Notes under the pieces: generated by a model
The model's database searches: none
What the model was told of the DNA's origin: nothing
What the model saw: the letters and a program-made list of their open reading frames with translations, nothing else
DNA from: Desulfosporosinus sp. I2
Lineage (GTDB): Bacteria > Bacillota > Desulfitobacteriia > Desulfitobacteriales > Desulfitobacteriaceae
Direction of reading: 5' to 3'
Assembly: GCF_000960765.1 (NCBI RefSeq)
Contig: NZ_JYNH01000025.1
Coordinates: 1 to 41,208, forward strand
Length of the DNA: 41,208 nucleotides
Made by a program: the position numbers and the translations under genes
Part shown: one piece after another, positions 23,978-32,056 of the stretch
Layout of the letters: each line of letters opens with the position of its first letter
Position numbering within the stretch: position 1 is the stretch's first letter

Positions 23978-24313
23978 TTATATCTGCATACGCATTATCT
24001 GATTGTACGCGTCTAATACCTTATCACGCGTTGCTACGGTTAAGGATAACGATAGGTTGGCCTTTTCTAACGCCACCATTACTTCGGACAAATCTTGAAC
24101 TTGGCCGGTCGCCAGTGCCAGACTGCCTGCATCTGCTTTTGTTTGTAAAGCATTCACTTGACCCAAAGCATTACTTAAGAATTTTGAGAAATCTGTTCCT
24201 GCCTTATACGCACCGTCTCCAGAACTGACATGAGGTGAAGCCTCAACGCCTGTTGGAGTCATTGTATTAATTATTCCGAGGGGCATAATGGGGGCAATGG
24301 GTTGAATACTCAT
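23978..24313 (-). CDS. fliE: Flagellar MS-ring/rod junction protein FliE
   Basis: This 111-residue protein joins the MS ring to the rod and is the first exported substrate. The FliE core is clear: FSKFLSNALGQVNALQTKAD, then LATGQVQDLSEVMVALEKAN and the ending VLDAYNQIMRMQI. The ATG at 24313 follows flgC by five bases. Its stop codon is directly abutted by heptad element E, which then separates it from fliF. Confidence 0.96.
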   Translation of the reverse strand: MSIQPIAPIMPLGIINTMTPTGVEASPHVSSGDGAYKAGTDFSKFLSNALGQVNALQTKADAGSLALATGQVQDLSEVMVALEKANLSLSLTVATRDKVLDAYNQIMRMQI

Positions 24314-24318
24314 CTATT

Positions 24319-24819
24319 TTACCCCTTTCCAATTTCAAGTGCTCTGGACGCCATTGTCTTACTAACATTAAGGGCGGTAACATTGGCTTCATATGCTCGT
24401 GAAGCAGACATCATATCGACCATTTCAGTGACAATATTCACATTCGGATGCCGCACATATCCTACTGGCAATCCTGCCTCAGCTACTTTAGCGGCATCTG
24501 GAGAATCGGGATTATATTCTAAGCGGAAGGGTTCAGTTACTTCATTATAAATACTAGCTACTTGCACTCCATTCCCATTTCCGTTTCCGACATTTTTACT
24601 CCCCAGAGTATCCCCGAGCACTTTAGAAAACGGTGATTCCGAGGGACGCGGAACGAACACGGCCACTTGTCGACTATAGGGTATCTGATTTCCTGCTGCG
24701 GTTAATTCTCCCGTGCGTGTAGTATTGATATTGGCTATGTTACTAGCGGTGAGATCCATTCTTAAACGCTGGGCGGTTAAACCTGAGGCACTAATATCAA
24801 TTGCTCCAAAAAGACCCAC
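24319..24819 (-). CDS. flgC: Flagellar proximal rod protein FlgC
   Basis: This 166-residue protein is a proximal-rod subunit. It begins GLFGAIDISASGLTAQRLRM with ANINTTRTGE of the rod family, and ends with the FlgC-type helix (VDMMSASRAYEANVTALNVS). The VRHPNVNIVTEMVDM segment is specific to FlgC. The start is a GTG at 24819, ten bases after GGAGG and four bases after cheB. A run of NGNGNG (near 24570) comes from a 6-base repeat. The usual partner gene flgB is not upstream; cheB stands in that place. Confidence 0.96.
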   Translation of the reverse strand: MGLFGAIDISASGLTAQRLRMDLTASNIANINTTRTGELTAAGNQIPYSRQVAVFVPRPSESPFSKVLGDTLGSKNVGNGNGNGVQVASIYNEVTEPFRLEYNPDSPDAAKVAEAGLPVGYVRHPNVNIVTEMVDMMSASRAYEANVTALNVSKTMASRALEIGKG

Positions 24820-24823
24820 GGAT

Positions 24824-25963
24824 TCATCCCCTCCTCATCACACACTCAACAATCGTTCGCCCAATCTCTCCGAGCGGTACAATTCGATCTGCTAGACCCG
24901 CATCTACCATAGATCTAGGCATCCCGTAGACAACACAGGTCTCTTCAGACTCAGCGATTCCAAACCCTTCTAAGCCCTTAACTTCTTTCATACCTTTCGT
25001 ACCATCGCTTCCCATTCCAGTCATCACCACTCCAAGGGTACCTTTTCCGACTTCCTTCGCCAAAGAAAGAAACATGACATCCACAGAAGGATGATAGAGA
25101 GTGGGAATTGGAGCTTCATCTCCAATATGAAGGATCAGCTGTCCCGATCGACGCTGGACCTGAAGCTGTTTACCCGCCGGAGCGACATACACAATTCCTG
25201 CTTTCAGCGTTTCTCCGTGTATTCCTTCCCTAACATTGAGAGCACAAAGTCCATTCAACCGTTGGGCGAGCGGTCCAGTAAACCCTGGAGGCATATGTTG
25301 AGCGACTAGCACCGGAACCGGAAAATTGACAGGCAGAGTCGGCAGTACCGCTTGTAACGCAGAGGGCCCTCCAGTCGACGTACCAATAGCTACAATTTCA
25401 ATCGCATGCTTTGGTAACAGGCCCACTTTACCCGTGCTTGCCGGACGTAAGCTTTGCAATATACCTGGCACAACCGTTGAAGCGGGAACCGCTACCTTTG
25501 AGGTAGGAATTTGAATCGTTGGCCCTTTACCCCCGAGCCTAGCAGGATTTACTAAAGCTGCCGCTTTTACCTTCTCTATCAGATCACTGGAAAGCGCCTG
25601 TAGATCCGCGCCCGGCCTTCCTGACGGTTTGGCCACAACATCGACAGCCCCCAGATCAAGGGCTTTCAACGTGTCTTTTGCCCCTTCCGTCGTCACCGAG
25701 CTTAAGATAATCACGGGAGTCGGTTGCCAACGCATAATTTCTTCCAGCGCTTGCAGCCCATCCATGATCGGCATCTCAACATCCATTGTTACAACTTGGG
25801 GACGAAGAGCCTGGAGTTTCAAAATCCCTTCGCGCCCATCTCGCGCGGTATCCAATACTTTAATACCAGGATCCTGACTGAGTATTTTTTGTAGGGTTAG
25901 CCGCATGAAGGGAGAATCATCGACGATTAGAACCCCAATAGGTGTTTTAAGCGCTGACGTCAT
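24824..25963 (-). CDS. cheB: Chemotaxis protein-glutamate methylesterase CheB
   Basis: This 379-residue enzyme removes receptor methyl groups when phosphorylated by CheA. The receiver domain (GVLIVDDSPFMRLTLQ; phosphoacceptor Asp61) is followed by a linker and the esterase domain. The catalytic triad is Ser196 (GTSTGGPSALQ), the His of AQHMPPGFTGPLAQRL and the Asp of MTGMGSDGTKGMKE. I use the ATG at 25963 (MTSALKTPIGVL) with GGTGGAG upstream. A longer frame to 26053 would overlap cheW further with unrelated residues. It overlaps the end of cheW by 17 bases. Confidence 0.97.
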   Translation of the reverse strand: MTSALKTPIGVLIVDDSPFMRLTLQKILSQDPGIKVLDTARDGREGILKLQALRPQVVTMDVEMPIMDGLQALEEIMRWQPTPVIILSSVTTEGAKDTLKALDLGAVDVVAKPSGRPGADLQALSSDLIEKVKAAALVNPARLGGKGPTIQIPTSKVAVPASTVVPGILQSLRPASTGKVGLLPKHAIEIVAIGTSTGGPSALQAVLPTLPVNFPVPVLVAQHMPPGFTGPLAQRLNGLCALNVREGIHGETLKAGIVYVAPAGKQLQVQRRSGQLILHIGDEAPIPTLYHPSVDVMFLSLAKEVGKGTLGVVMTGMGSDGTKGMKEVKGLEGFGIAESEETCVVYGMPRSMVDAGLADRIVPLGEIGRTIVECVMRRG

Positions 25964-26393
25964 GGCTTGCTTCTCCACCCATGATGTGATCAAGGTCCAA
26001 GAGAATGAGCAAGCGCTCTCCAATTTTTCCAACACCACGTATGAACTGAGCATCCATGCCTAACGCAATCGGTGGAGGTGGCTCAATTGCTTCACTTTCT
26101 AAACGCAAAACTTCGGTTACCGCATCCACTCGAATACCAAAAACCTTCGTCTGCACTTGTAAGACAATGATCCGACTTAGGTCAGTCTCTTCCACTCGTT
26201 CCATTCCGAACCGGGTACGCAAGCTGATCACAGGAATAACATTTCCACGCAGATTAATAACTCCCTCTACATAATCAGAAGCTTTAGGCACCCGAGTAAT
26301 CGGCGGAATTCGGATAATCTCCTGAACACGCATAATATCAACGCCAAACTCCTCAGTTCCTAAGCTAAAAGTAACTAATTGTTCTTCTGCCAT
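25947..26393 (-). CDS. cheW: Chemotaxis adaptor CheW
   Basis: This 148-residue SH3-like adaptor links receptors to CheA. It has EEQLVTFSLGTEEFGVDIMR, then VEGVINLRGNVIPVISLRTR and a final LDLDHIMG, all standard. An AGGGAGGG ribosome binding site precedes the ATG, and heptad element F fills the space up to cheA. The tight cheA-cheW-cheB order suggests one signalling unit at the head of the operon. Confidence 0.97.
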   Translation of the reverse strand: MAEEQLVTFSLGTEEFGVDIMRVQEIIRIPPITRVPKASDYVEGVINLRGNVIPVISLRTRFGMERVEETDLSRIIVLQVQTKVFGIRVDAVTEVLRLESEAIEPPPPIALGMDAQFIRGVGKIGERLLILLDLDHIMGGEASHDVSA

Positions 26394-26410
26394 TGTTAAA
26401 CCCTCCCTTT

Positions 26411-26610
26411 ATCGATGTTCGTGATTCGATATTCGTTGTTCGAACTGGATTAAAAACTTAAAAAGTTTTCAGGAATTTATTTAAGTTTCCTTTTTCGATG
26501 CGCGCTGGAAATGTTGATTGATCGAAGTGAGATTCAGATGTAAATCGTATTAAAAACTGATAAGTTTTTATTCTTATTCGAACCTCGAACTTCGAACCAC
26601 GAACATCGAA
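26411..26610. repeat. Heptanucleotide repeat element F with near-perfect inverted arms
   Basis: The arm next to cheW (26411-26445) holds ATCGATG, TTCGTGA, TTCGATA, TTCGTTG and TTCGAAC. The arm next to cheA (26577-26610) holds TTCGAAC, CTCGAAC, TTCGAAC, CACGAAC and ATCGAA. One arm is the reverse complement of the other with about five mismatches over 33 bases. The 131-bp core is AT-rich and has two similar small hairpins (AAAAACTTAAAAAGTTTT and AAAAACTGATAAGTTTTT). The element ends on the base before the cheA stop codon. Confidence 0.87.
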
Positions 26611-28758
26611 TTAAGCTCTGCGTGTGACTAAAACGTCTTGGATTAGGGATCCGATATCCAGAATCAAGGTGACTTTACCATCTCCAAGGATCGTGGCACC
26701 GGCAATTCCGGGGAGATTATTGAGTAAATCACCCAAAGATTTAATAACGACTTCTTGTTGTCCACGCAGTTCATCCACAATCAGACCCAATGCTTTATCG
26801 CCAAAGCCGACAACGACGACAAAGACTTCACTACTTTCGGTTTCTGGGGTTGGAAGATCGAACTTCTCCTGTAAAGAAATAAGTGGTAACGTGTTGCCAC
26901 GCAATTGAACCATTGGCAGTCCACCCACGGTTTTGATATCCTCTCGATTGACTAGAAGAGTCTCTAAAACGGAGGAAAGTGGAACAGCATAAATTTCTTG
27001 ACCAACTTCTACAAGAAGAGCCTGAATGATCGCTAAAGTCAAGGGCAAACGAATGGTAAAGGTACTCCCCTTCCCTTTCCGAGTTGTGATATCCACCATT
27101 CCCCCAAGACTGTTCAGAGCCTTCTTAACAACGTCCATCCCGACCCCTCTGCCGGAAATATCTGTCACCACATCTGCCGTGCTAAAGCCCGGCAAAAAGA
27201 TAAGATTGGCGATATCCCGTTCAGAGAGTTCCTCTCGCTCTCCAATTAGGCTTTTAGAAACCGCTATTTGGCGTATTTTATCGAGGTCTAACCCTGCCCC
27301 GTCATCCGAGATAAGAATAGCTATATGATTGCCTTCATGATATGCATTCAGTGTAATCGTACCAAAATCTGATTTACCTGCCTCACGACGCTCTGCAGGT
27401 GACTCGATCCCATGATCCACCGAGTTCCGAATCAGATGCATTAACGGATCCCCGATAACTTCCACGACCGTCTTATCCAGTTCTGTATCTTCCCCTTTTA
27501 GGATAAGCTCTATTTCTTTCCCTGTCTTTTTAGCTAGATCTCGAACTAAACGAGGAAAACGATTAAAGACTGTCCCGATCGCCACCATACGTAAGCGCAT
27601 AACACTTTCTTGGAGGTCATTCATTAAACGACCCAAGTAAACATTGGCTTCATTCAAATTGTTGACCATACCGTCCGTGCTATACTGACCCTTCAGATCT
27701 AAACCGATTTGTACCAAACGAGTCCGAGTAATAACCATTTCTCCCACAAGGTTAATAAGGTTGTCCATCCGTGCCGTATCCACGCGAATCGTATGTACTT
27801 GAGTATTCCCTTCTCCATTCGGTGCTTCGATATTCGGAGCCGAGAGTGCCTTCCCGGACTCTTTTGGTACAACGACCGCCTTTGGAATAGAAAGGGGCTT
27901 CATTTTTTCTTCAGCCAACACATTATCGATAACGTTGATCGTTTTATCCAGTTCTTCTATCCCCTCAATATTTAGATAGGGATGGACGAACACATCTACC
28001 AACTCCGAAATTTCCAACAGTTCCCGTTGGATCTCTTTCTTGGATTCATCACAAATAATGAGCATTGAAAAACTTTCTGCATTCCCAGTTTCCAGCTCTT
28101 CAACACTCGGAAGAAGCTTAATTACAGTTCCCATTCCCTCGATCCGCTGGGTAGCCATGACAGCGCGAACTGCCTTCATTAACGTATTCGGCTCTAAGGT
28201 TATGTCCACCTGATATACACCGCGTCCCAAGCTAGAACCATCGTTTACTTTTTCTCGCTCAGGCTGGGTTAAGGAGAAATCAAGTGGGACATAATTTTCC
28301 AAAACTTCTTCTTGAACTGCATAATCGGTCGCTGAAACATCTGGTTCTTCTCTATTTAATAACAACCGCATCGAGGAAACTAAATCCTCGAACCCAATCG
28401 TAATCTCTTGCCGCTGTCCTACTTGCGCCAGCATCGCTTTAACTCGATCAGTCACCGCCAATAAAATATCAATCATTTCAAGGGAAACTTCGATTTTACC
28501 CTGACGTAACCGATCCAATAAGTCTTCAGCCGCATGGGTCAGTGCAACAATCGGTGTGAAACCCATTGTCCCTGAAGCTCCCTTCAAGCTGTGAGCTGAG
28601 CGGAAAAGATCATTAATGAGTCCTATATTCCCTCCCTCTTTCTCCAATTGCAAAAGACCTGATCCGAGCCTTTCGATCTGTTCCTGGGAATCTAATAGGT
28701 AAAACTCTAAAAATTCCTCCAGATCGACCCCCTGGTTTTGGTCGCCATCTTGGCTCAT
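26611..28758 (-). CDS. cheA: Chemotaxis histidine kinase CheA
   Basis: This 715-residue kinase has all five domains: P1 (His56 in LFRSAHSLKGASGTMGF), P2 for CheY/CheB docking (about 170-280), P3 dimerisation (RMDNLINLVGEMVITRTRL), P4 kinase with N box HLIRNSVDHGIE, DDGAGLDLDKI and GRGVGMDVVK, and a P5 CheW-like end. The ATG follows AGGAGTG. It is the first gene of the long operon, after a terminator and about 370 bases of gene-free DNA, so the operon promoter should lie there. Confidence 0.98.
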   Translation of the reverse strand: MSQDGDQNQGVDLEEFLEFYLLDSQEQIERLGSGLLQLEKEGGNIGLINDLFRSAHSLKGASGTMGFTPIVALTHAAEDLLDRLRQGKIEVSLEMIDILLAVTDRVKAMLAQVGQRQEITIGFEDLVSSMRLLLNREEPDVSATDYAVQEEVLENYVPLDFSLTQPEREKVNDGSSLGRGVYQVDITLEPNTLMKAVRAVMATQRIEGMGTVIKLLPSVEELETGNAESFSMLIICDESKKEIQRELLEISELVDVFVHPYLNIEGIEELDKTINVIDNVLAEEKMKPLSIPKAVVVPKESGKALSAPNIEAPNGEGNTQVHTIRVDTARMDNLINLVGEMVITRTRLVQIGLDLKGQYSTDGMVNNLNEANVYLGRLMNDLQESVMRLRMVAIGTVFNRFPRLVRDLAKKTGKEIELILKGEDTELDKTVVEVIGDPLMHLIRNSVDHGIESPAERREAGKSDFGTITLNAYHEGNHIAILISDDGAGLDLDKIRQIAVSKSLIGEREELSERDIANLIFLPGFSTADVVTDISGRGVGMDVVKKALNSLGGMVDITTRKGKGSTFTIRLPLTLAIIQALLVEVGQEIYAVPLSSVLETLLVNREDIKTVGGLPMVQLRGNTLPLISLQEKFDLPTPETESSEVFVVVVGFGDKALGLIVDELRGQQEVVIKSLGDLLNNLPGIAGATILGDGKVTLILDIGSLIQDVLVTRRA

Positions 28759-29128
28759 ACTATGCCCACTCCTATCTTTTGGATCTCCTTAAAACGGGAG
28801 TCCATTCTATGAAAAACTGTTATCTAATCTCTTATGTACGCAACTTTCGACACAGGTTTATAAGATAATAGGTCTAATTATTTTTAATTCGCTATCTTTT
28901 TCCGAATTCCTCCAAAAAAAAACCAATAAACGTCATTTAACTCCATTTTCTAATAGTAGCATCAAGTTGCAAAATCGTATATAGTTCGTTCGACAAAACT
29001 CTTAAAAATATTTTTGTATACATCCATATAATACGAAAATTTGCTCCTTTTTGTATTGCGTTAAGAATAGCATCTAAAAACGACCCCAGAAATAGTATAT
29101 TCGTCATAACTCGATAGGACTTTCGGGT
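28759..29128. other. Gene-free region upstream of cheA
   Basis: 370 AT-rich bases between the terminator of the flaG-fliD unit and the cheA start. It must hold the promoter of the main fla/che operon, but I see no convincing -35/-10 pair on the minus strand and no sigma28 match. Only weak TATAAA-like and TTGATG-like hexamers at poor spacing are present. A 90-codon open frame (28937-29209) crosses the terminator hairpin, has no ribosome binding site and is not credible. Confidence 0.6.
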
Positions 29129-29171
29129 AAAGAAAACAGGCAGAGTGCATAATTCGCATGCACCCTGCCTG
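29129..29171 (-). terminator. Rho-independent terminator of the flaG-fliD-fliS unit
   Basis: A 14-bp stem (CAGGCAGGGTGCAT against ATGCACTCTGCCTG, one G-U pair) with a 7-base loop lies at 29137-29171. It is followed on the minus strand by TTTTCTTT. It is 58 bases after the stop of the last flaG gene, so it separates that unit from the cheA operon. Confidence 0.9.
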
Positions 29172-29228
29172 TATAATACTGTATAATGATGAGAGTTTTT
29201 GAGTTTCATTAACGTGCTTCGTTCATTT

Positions 29229-29600
29229 TTAGACTAGTTCGTCGAACAATAACCCGGCTATTTGAGTAAAAGAACCTAAAGTATCCAAAAGTTGTTTAGG
29301 CGTAATCTCACCTAATACATCTTCGCTTGATTGATCAATTATCTTAACAACGAAGCTCTCAGAATCTTCATGAACCTTAAACTCGAATCGTTTATCAATA
29401 ATTCCCATCAGTCGATTGAGCTTTTCCGCTGCCCTTTCGACTTGTTCACGCGGAATTTCTTCACGGGCAGAGGGAATTTCACCTTTACGATTAATGACCT
29501 TACGAGGAGTCTCTAAAGAACGGTCCAGCTTTTGCCCGGGAAAAGCATCCATCGGAATCATGGTGGACTGAGTATTCGGTTGAATGGGATTGATCATCAC
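29229..29600 (-). CDS. flaG: FlaG family protein (first copy, after fliT)
   Basis: This 123-residue protein has an unconserved N-terminus and a C-terminal FlaG domain: LNRLMGIIDKRFEFKVHEDS, then FVVKIIDQSSEDVLGEITPK and GSFTQIAGLLFDELV. FlaG proteins affect filament length or cap function, but the mechanism is not well settled. The start is GTG at 29600 or ATG at 29597, both behind AGGAGGG. A second FlaG gene lies on the other side of fliD. This is the last gene before the terminator. Confidence 0.85.
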   Translation of the reverse strand: MMINPIQPNTQSTMIPMDAFPGQKLDRSLETPRKVINRKGEIPSAREEIPREQVERAAEKLNRLMGIIDKRFEFKVHEDSESFVVKIIDQSSEDVLGEITPKQLLDTLGSFTQIAGLLFDELV

Positions 29601-29621
29601 TAATCCCTCCTAAATCGCCCA

Positions 29622-29954
29622 TTATCGTTTCCAATTCATTTGGCTGACTGCCGTGGTACTCGCAGCACTATAGGCTTTTGAAACCTGATGTTGTCGCTTG
29701 CTGCTACCCATTCGAATCTGCATTGCCTCAATGATAGCTTGGCTATCTTGCTGGATTTCACTAATTAAGTTCTTCCCTATTGGGGAGATTTTAAAGCCCT
29801 TATCAGGAGTCTGCTCAAGGATGACCTGTAACTGCTCCCGTTGATTCATAAGGTCATAAAAGAGCTCCATATCCTGCTTAGCCAAGAATTTCAGCATTTC
29901 TTTGGTTAAAAACTGATAATCTTGCCACAAGGCTTGCGCCGTCTTCTCCACCAT
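29622..29954 (-). CDS. fliT: FliT-like flagellar export chaperone
   Basis: This 110-residue, helical, charged protein overlaps the fliS stop by one base (TAATG), the usual place of fliT. Its first part (LWQDYQFLTKEMLKFLAKQD, then LFYDLMNQREQLQVILEQ) fits the FliT/FlgN-type helical chaperone pattern. FliT normally protects FliD and regulates assembly. The tail (YSAASTTAVSQMNWKR) is unconserved. Sequence similarity in this family is low, so the name rests largely on position. Confidence 0.7.
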   Translation of the reverse strand: MVEKTAQALWQDYQFLTKEMLKFLAKQDMELFYDLMNQREQLQVILEQTPDKGFKISPIGKNLISEIQQDSQAIIEAMQIRMGSSKRQHQVSKAYSAASTTAVSQMNWKR

Positions 29955-30346
29955 TACTTGCCAACTGCTCGTGCTACTTGAGTTTGTTTCATGGCCTCTA
30001 CCCAGGCATCCCTTAACTCCTGTAGAACCTCTTTAGCTTGTTGCAACAGTGTAACATCTTTCTTAATGTTCCCTTGAATCAGGCAATGTTCCGTATATTC
30101 ATAAAGCTGTGCCCAGGTTTTCGATAACTCATAGCTCATATCTAACGTGAGTACAAATTCACGTACAATGTCCTGCACCCGTATATTCGCGTTGTGGGAT
30201 TTTGGTATATCCCCCTGTTCCATCGCCAAAATACTTTCAGTCAAAAATCTTAAAGCTCCATTATAGAGCAATAACGTTAATTGTTCCGGCGAGGACGTCA
30301 TGATCTGTTGATTCTTATAGGCATTTGCCATTTGCGGATTCACCAT
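29954..30346 (-). CDS. fliS: Flagellin export chaperone FliS
   Basis: This 130-residue helical bundle binds the flagellin C-terminus before export. The FliS signature is present: NAYKNQQIMTSSPEQLTLLL, then YNGALRFL, and later HNANIRVQDIVREFVLTLDM. I use the ATG at 30346, seven bases after GGGAGG; a longer frame would start inside the ribosome binding site. It lies between fliD and the fliT-like gene. In the FliW/CsrA system FliS also contributes to flagellin homeostasis. Confidence 0.96.
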   Translation of the reverse strand: MVNPQMANAYKNQQIMTSSPEQLTLLLYNGALRFLTESILAMEQGDIPKSHNANIRVQDIVREFVLTLDMSYELSKTWAQLYEYTEHCLIQGNIKKDVTLLQQAKEVLQELRDAWVEAMKQTQVARAVGK

Positions 30347-30388
30347 ACTAAACCCTCCCAATGATCTTTTGTCCTGTGTACCCCGCCA

Positions 30389-32026
30389 CTACGAAGTGCT
30401 CCCAACCGATGATAACCAACTGCTCTGGGAGTTTAATTGTTGCAATGCGACTTCCATTGCATTGAACTGCTTATAATAGGCAGCTTGCATAATATCAAAT
30501 CTGTCCGCTGCATTGTATATCATCGCAGTGTAGTCCTCAATTTTCTTAGCATAATTGCTTTGCGTATCGTATTGGGTATTAGATGTGGTGCCAGCTATTT
30601 GATTCAATTGATCCATAGTAGTCTTGATACTATCATACAATCGCCCCGCGATCCCTTGGCTGCTGGTATCGATAGTGCCGTCCGTTTTCTCTCCACTAGC
30701 ACCAAACAACTTATACAGTACATCAGGATCTGCACTTAACGCTTTCCGTAATTTATTAGTATCTAAGTATAGCTTTCCATTTTCGGAATAGTTGCCAGTA
30801 GTAATACCGATTGAGGCCGCACTATTATAAGCGATAGATTTTCCAGTACTCGGATCATAGGTGGCATTAATGCCGGAAACAGGGCTAGAGAATGAATTCC
30901 GCATGCTGTTCACAAGGCTTGCCAAGGTCCGGTCATTATGGAGCAAGCCACTCTTTGCCTTAGCCTCCCAGGCTGTAATATCCGATTCCTTCATAGCCGA
31001 CTTTTGGGCATCTGTAAGAGGCAAATAATCTTTATAACGTGTTTCATTCACCTTATTATTAAGCTCAGCTAGGATTTTGTTATACGAATCAACTAAAGAT
31101 TGGATACTGGCAACTGCAGCATCCGTATCATTGATTACGCTTACGCTGATTGCCGTTCCTGAAGCCAGCTTAGCGGCTATATCGACTCCTGTCGCATCAG
31201 GCGTTACACCCGTCAGACTATATGTCACACCGGAGATCGTGAAAGTATTGCTTGCTTGGCTCAAAGAAACCCCGTCAAGCTTAAATTCGGCATTTAAGCC
31301 TTTTACTGGGGTACTTGAATAGATTCCAGAACCTGCAGAAGTCTCAGTAGTTCCCCCAGATAGCTTTAACTCTCCCCCTAAAAAATTCAATCCATTCTGA
31401 TCACTACCATCAAAGTTAATTTCCGAAGATGTTCCAGTATTGGTGGTGGTTAGGAAAAATCGATCTAAGATACCATCATAACTAGCCTTCACATTAACGC
31501 CAGCTTTATTAAACTTACTCACAACATCATTAATAGTGTCGGTTAGAGGATCAATTGAAATCGGCTGGCTTACAGCTGAACCATTTTTAATATTTATAAT
31601 AAATGGATCAGTCGTTGACATACCAAGTTGTGTAGCAAGCGTACCCATCGTCGGTGGTATCGTACTAGAAATAGACGCCGTACTCGTTAGATTCACGCCA
31701 CTAGCTAACTGTGCAACTACTAAGGAATGATTCACAGCTGCTGCCTCTGCATTAGCTGTCACGGTTGCTACCGAAGTATTACTGGAAGTGACCTTATTTG
31801 GGCTTAAAGTCCCCTGAAGTTTATAATTAAACAACGTATCACGGAATTTGCTGATATCATCATACACTGTATTGTAAGCAGTCTTTTGCCATTGCGCTAC
31901 CGTTTTCTTTTGTAACAAAGCATCACTTTTTGCTTGCTGACCAGCCATTAACTTTGTTACGAGAGCGTCAATGTCCATGCCCGAACCAGACAGACCATAA
32001 GTTCCTCCTACCGAACTAACTGACAT
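30389..32026 (-). CDS. fliD: Flagellar filament cap protein FliD
   Basis: This 545-residue protein caps the filament and guides flagellin folding. The N-terminal domain (GLSGSGMDIDALVTKLMAGQ, then KTVAQWQKTAYNTVYDDISK) and the C-terminal domain (IEDYTAMIYNAADRFDIMQA, then YYKQFNAMEVALQQLNSQSS) are typical. The Ser/Thr-rich middle is the exposed, variable part. AGGAGG lies eight bases before the ATG. It is flanked by two flaG genes. Confidence 0.97.
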   Translation of the reverse strand: MSVSSVGGTYGLSGSGMDIDALVTKLMAGQQAKSDALLQKKTVAQWQKTAYNTVYDDISKFRDTLFNYKLQGTLSPNKVTSSNTSVATVTANAEAAAVNHSLVVAQLASGVNLTSTASISSTIPPTMGTLATQLGMSTTDPFIINIKNGSAVSQPISIDPLTDTINDVVSKFNKAGVNVKASYDGILDRFFLTTTNTGTSSEINFDGSDQNGLNFLGGELKLSGGTTETSAGSGIYSSTPVKGLNAEFKLDGVSLSQASNTFTISGVTYSLTGVTPDATGVDIAAKLASGTAISVSVINDTDAAVASIQSLVDSYNKILAELNNKVNETRYKDYLPLTDAQKSAMKESDITAWEAKAKSGLLHNDRTLASLVNSMRNSFSSPVSGINATYDPSTGKSIAYNSAASIGITTGNYSENGKLYLDTNKLRKALSADPDVLYKLFGASGEKTDGTIDTSSQGIAGRLYDSIKTTMDQLNQIAGTTSNTQYDTQSNYAKKIEDYTAMIYNAADRFDIMQAAYYKQFNAMEVALQQLNSQSSWLSSVGSTS

Positions 32027-32056
32027 GTTTAAAACCTCCTATCGAAAAACTAATAG

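Noticed and set aside
29168-29188. Plus-strand TATAAT boxes beside the terminator
   Set aside because: Two TATAAT-like hexamers occur, but no plus-strand gene follows and no -35 box is seen.
28937-29209. 90-codon minus-strand frame between the second terminator and cheA
   Set aside because: It starts without a ribosome binding site, runs straight through the strong terminator hairpin and has no recognisable domain.
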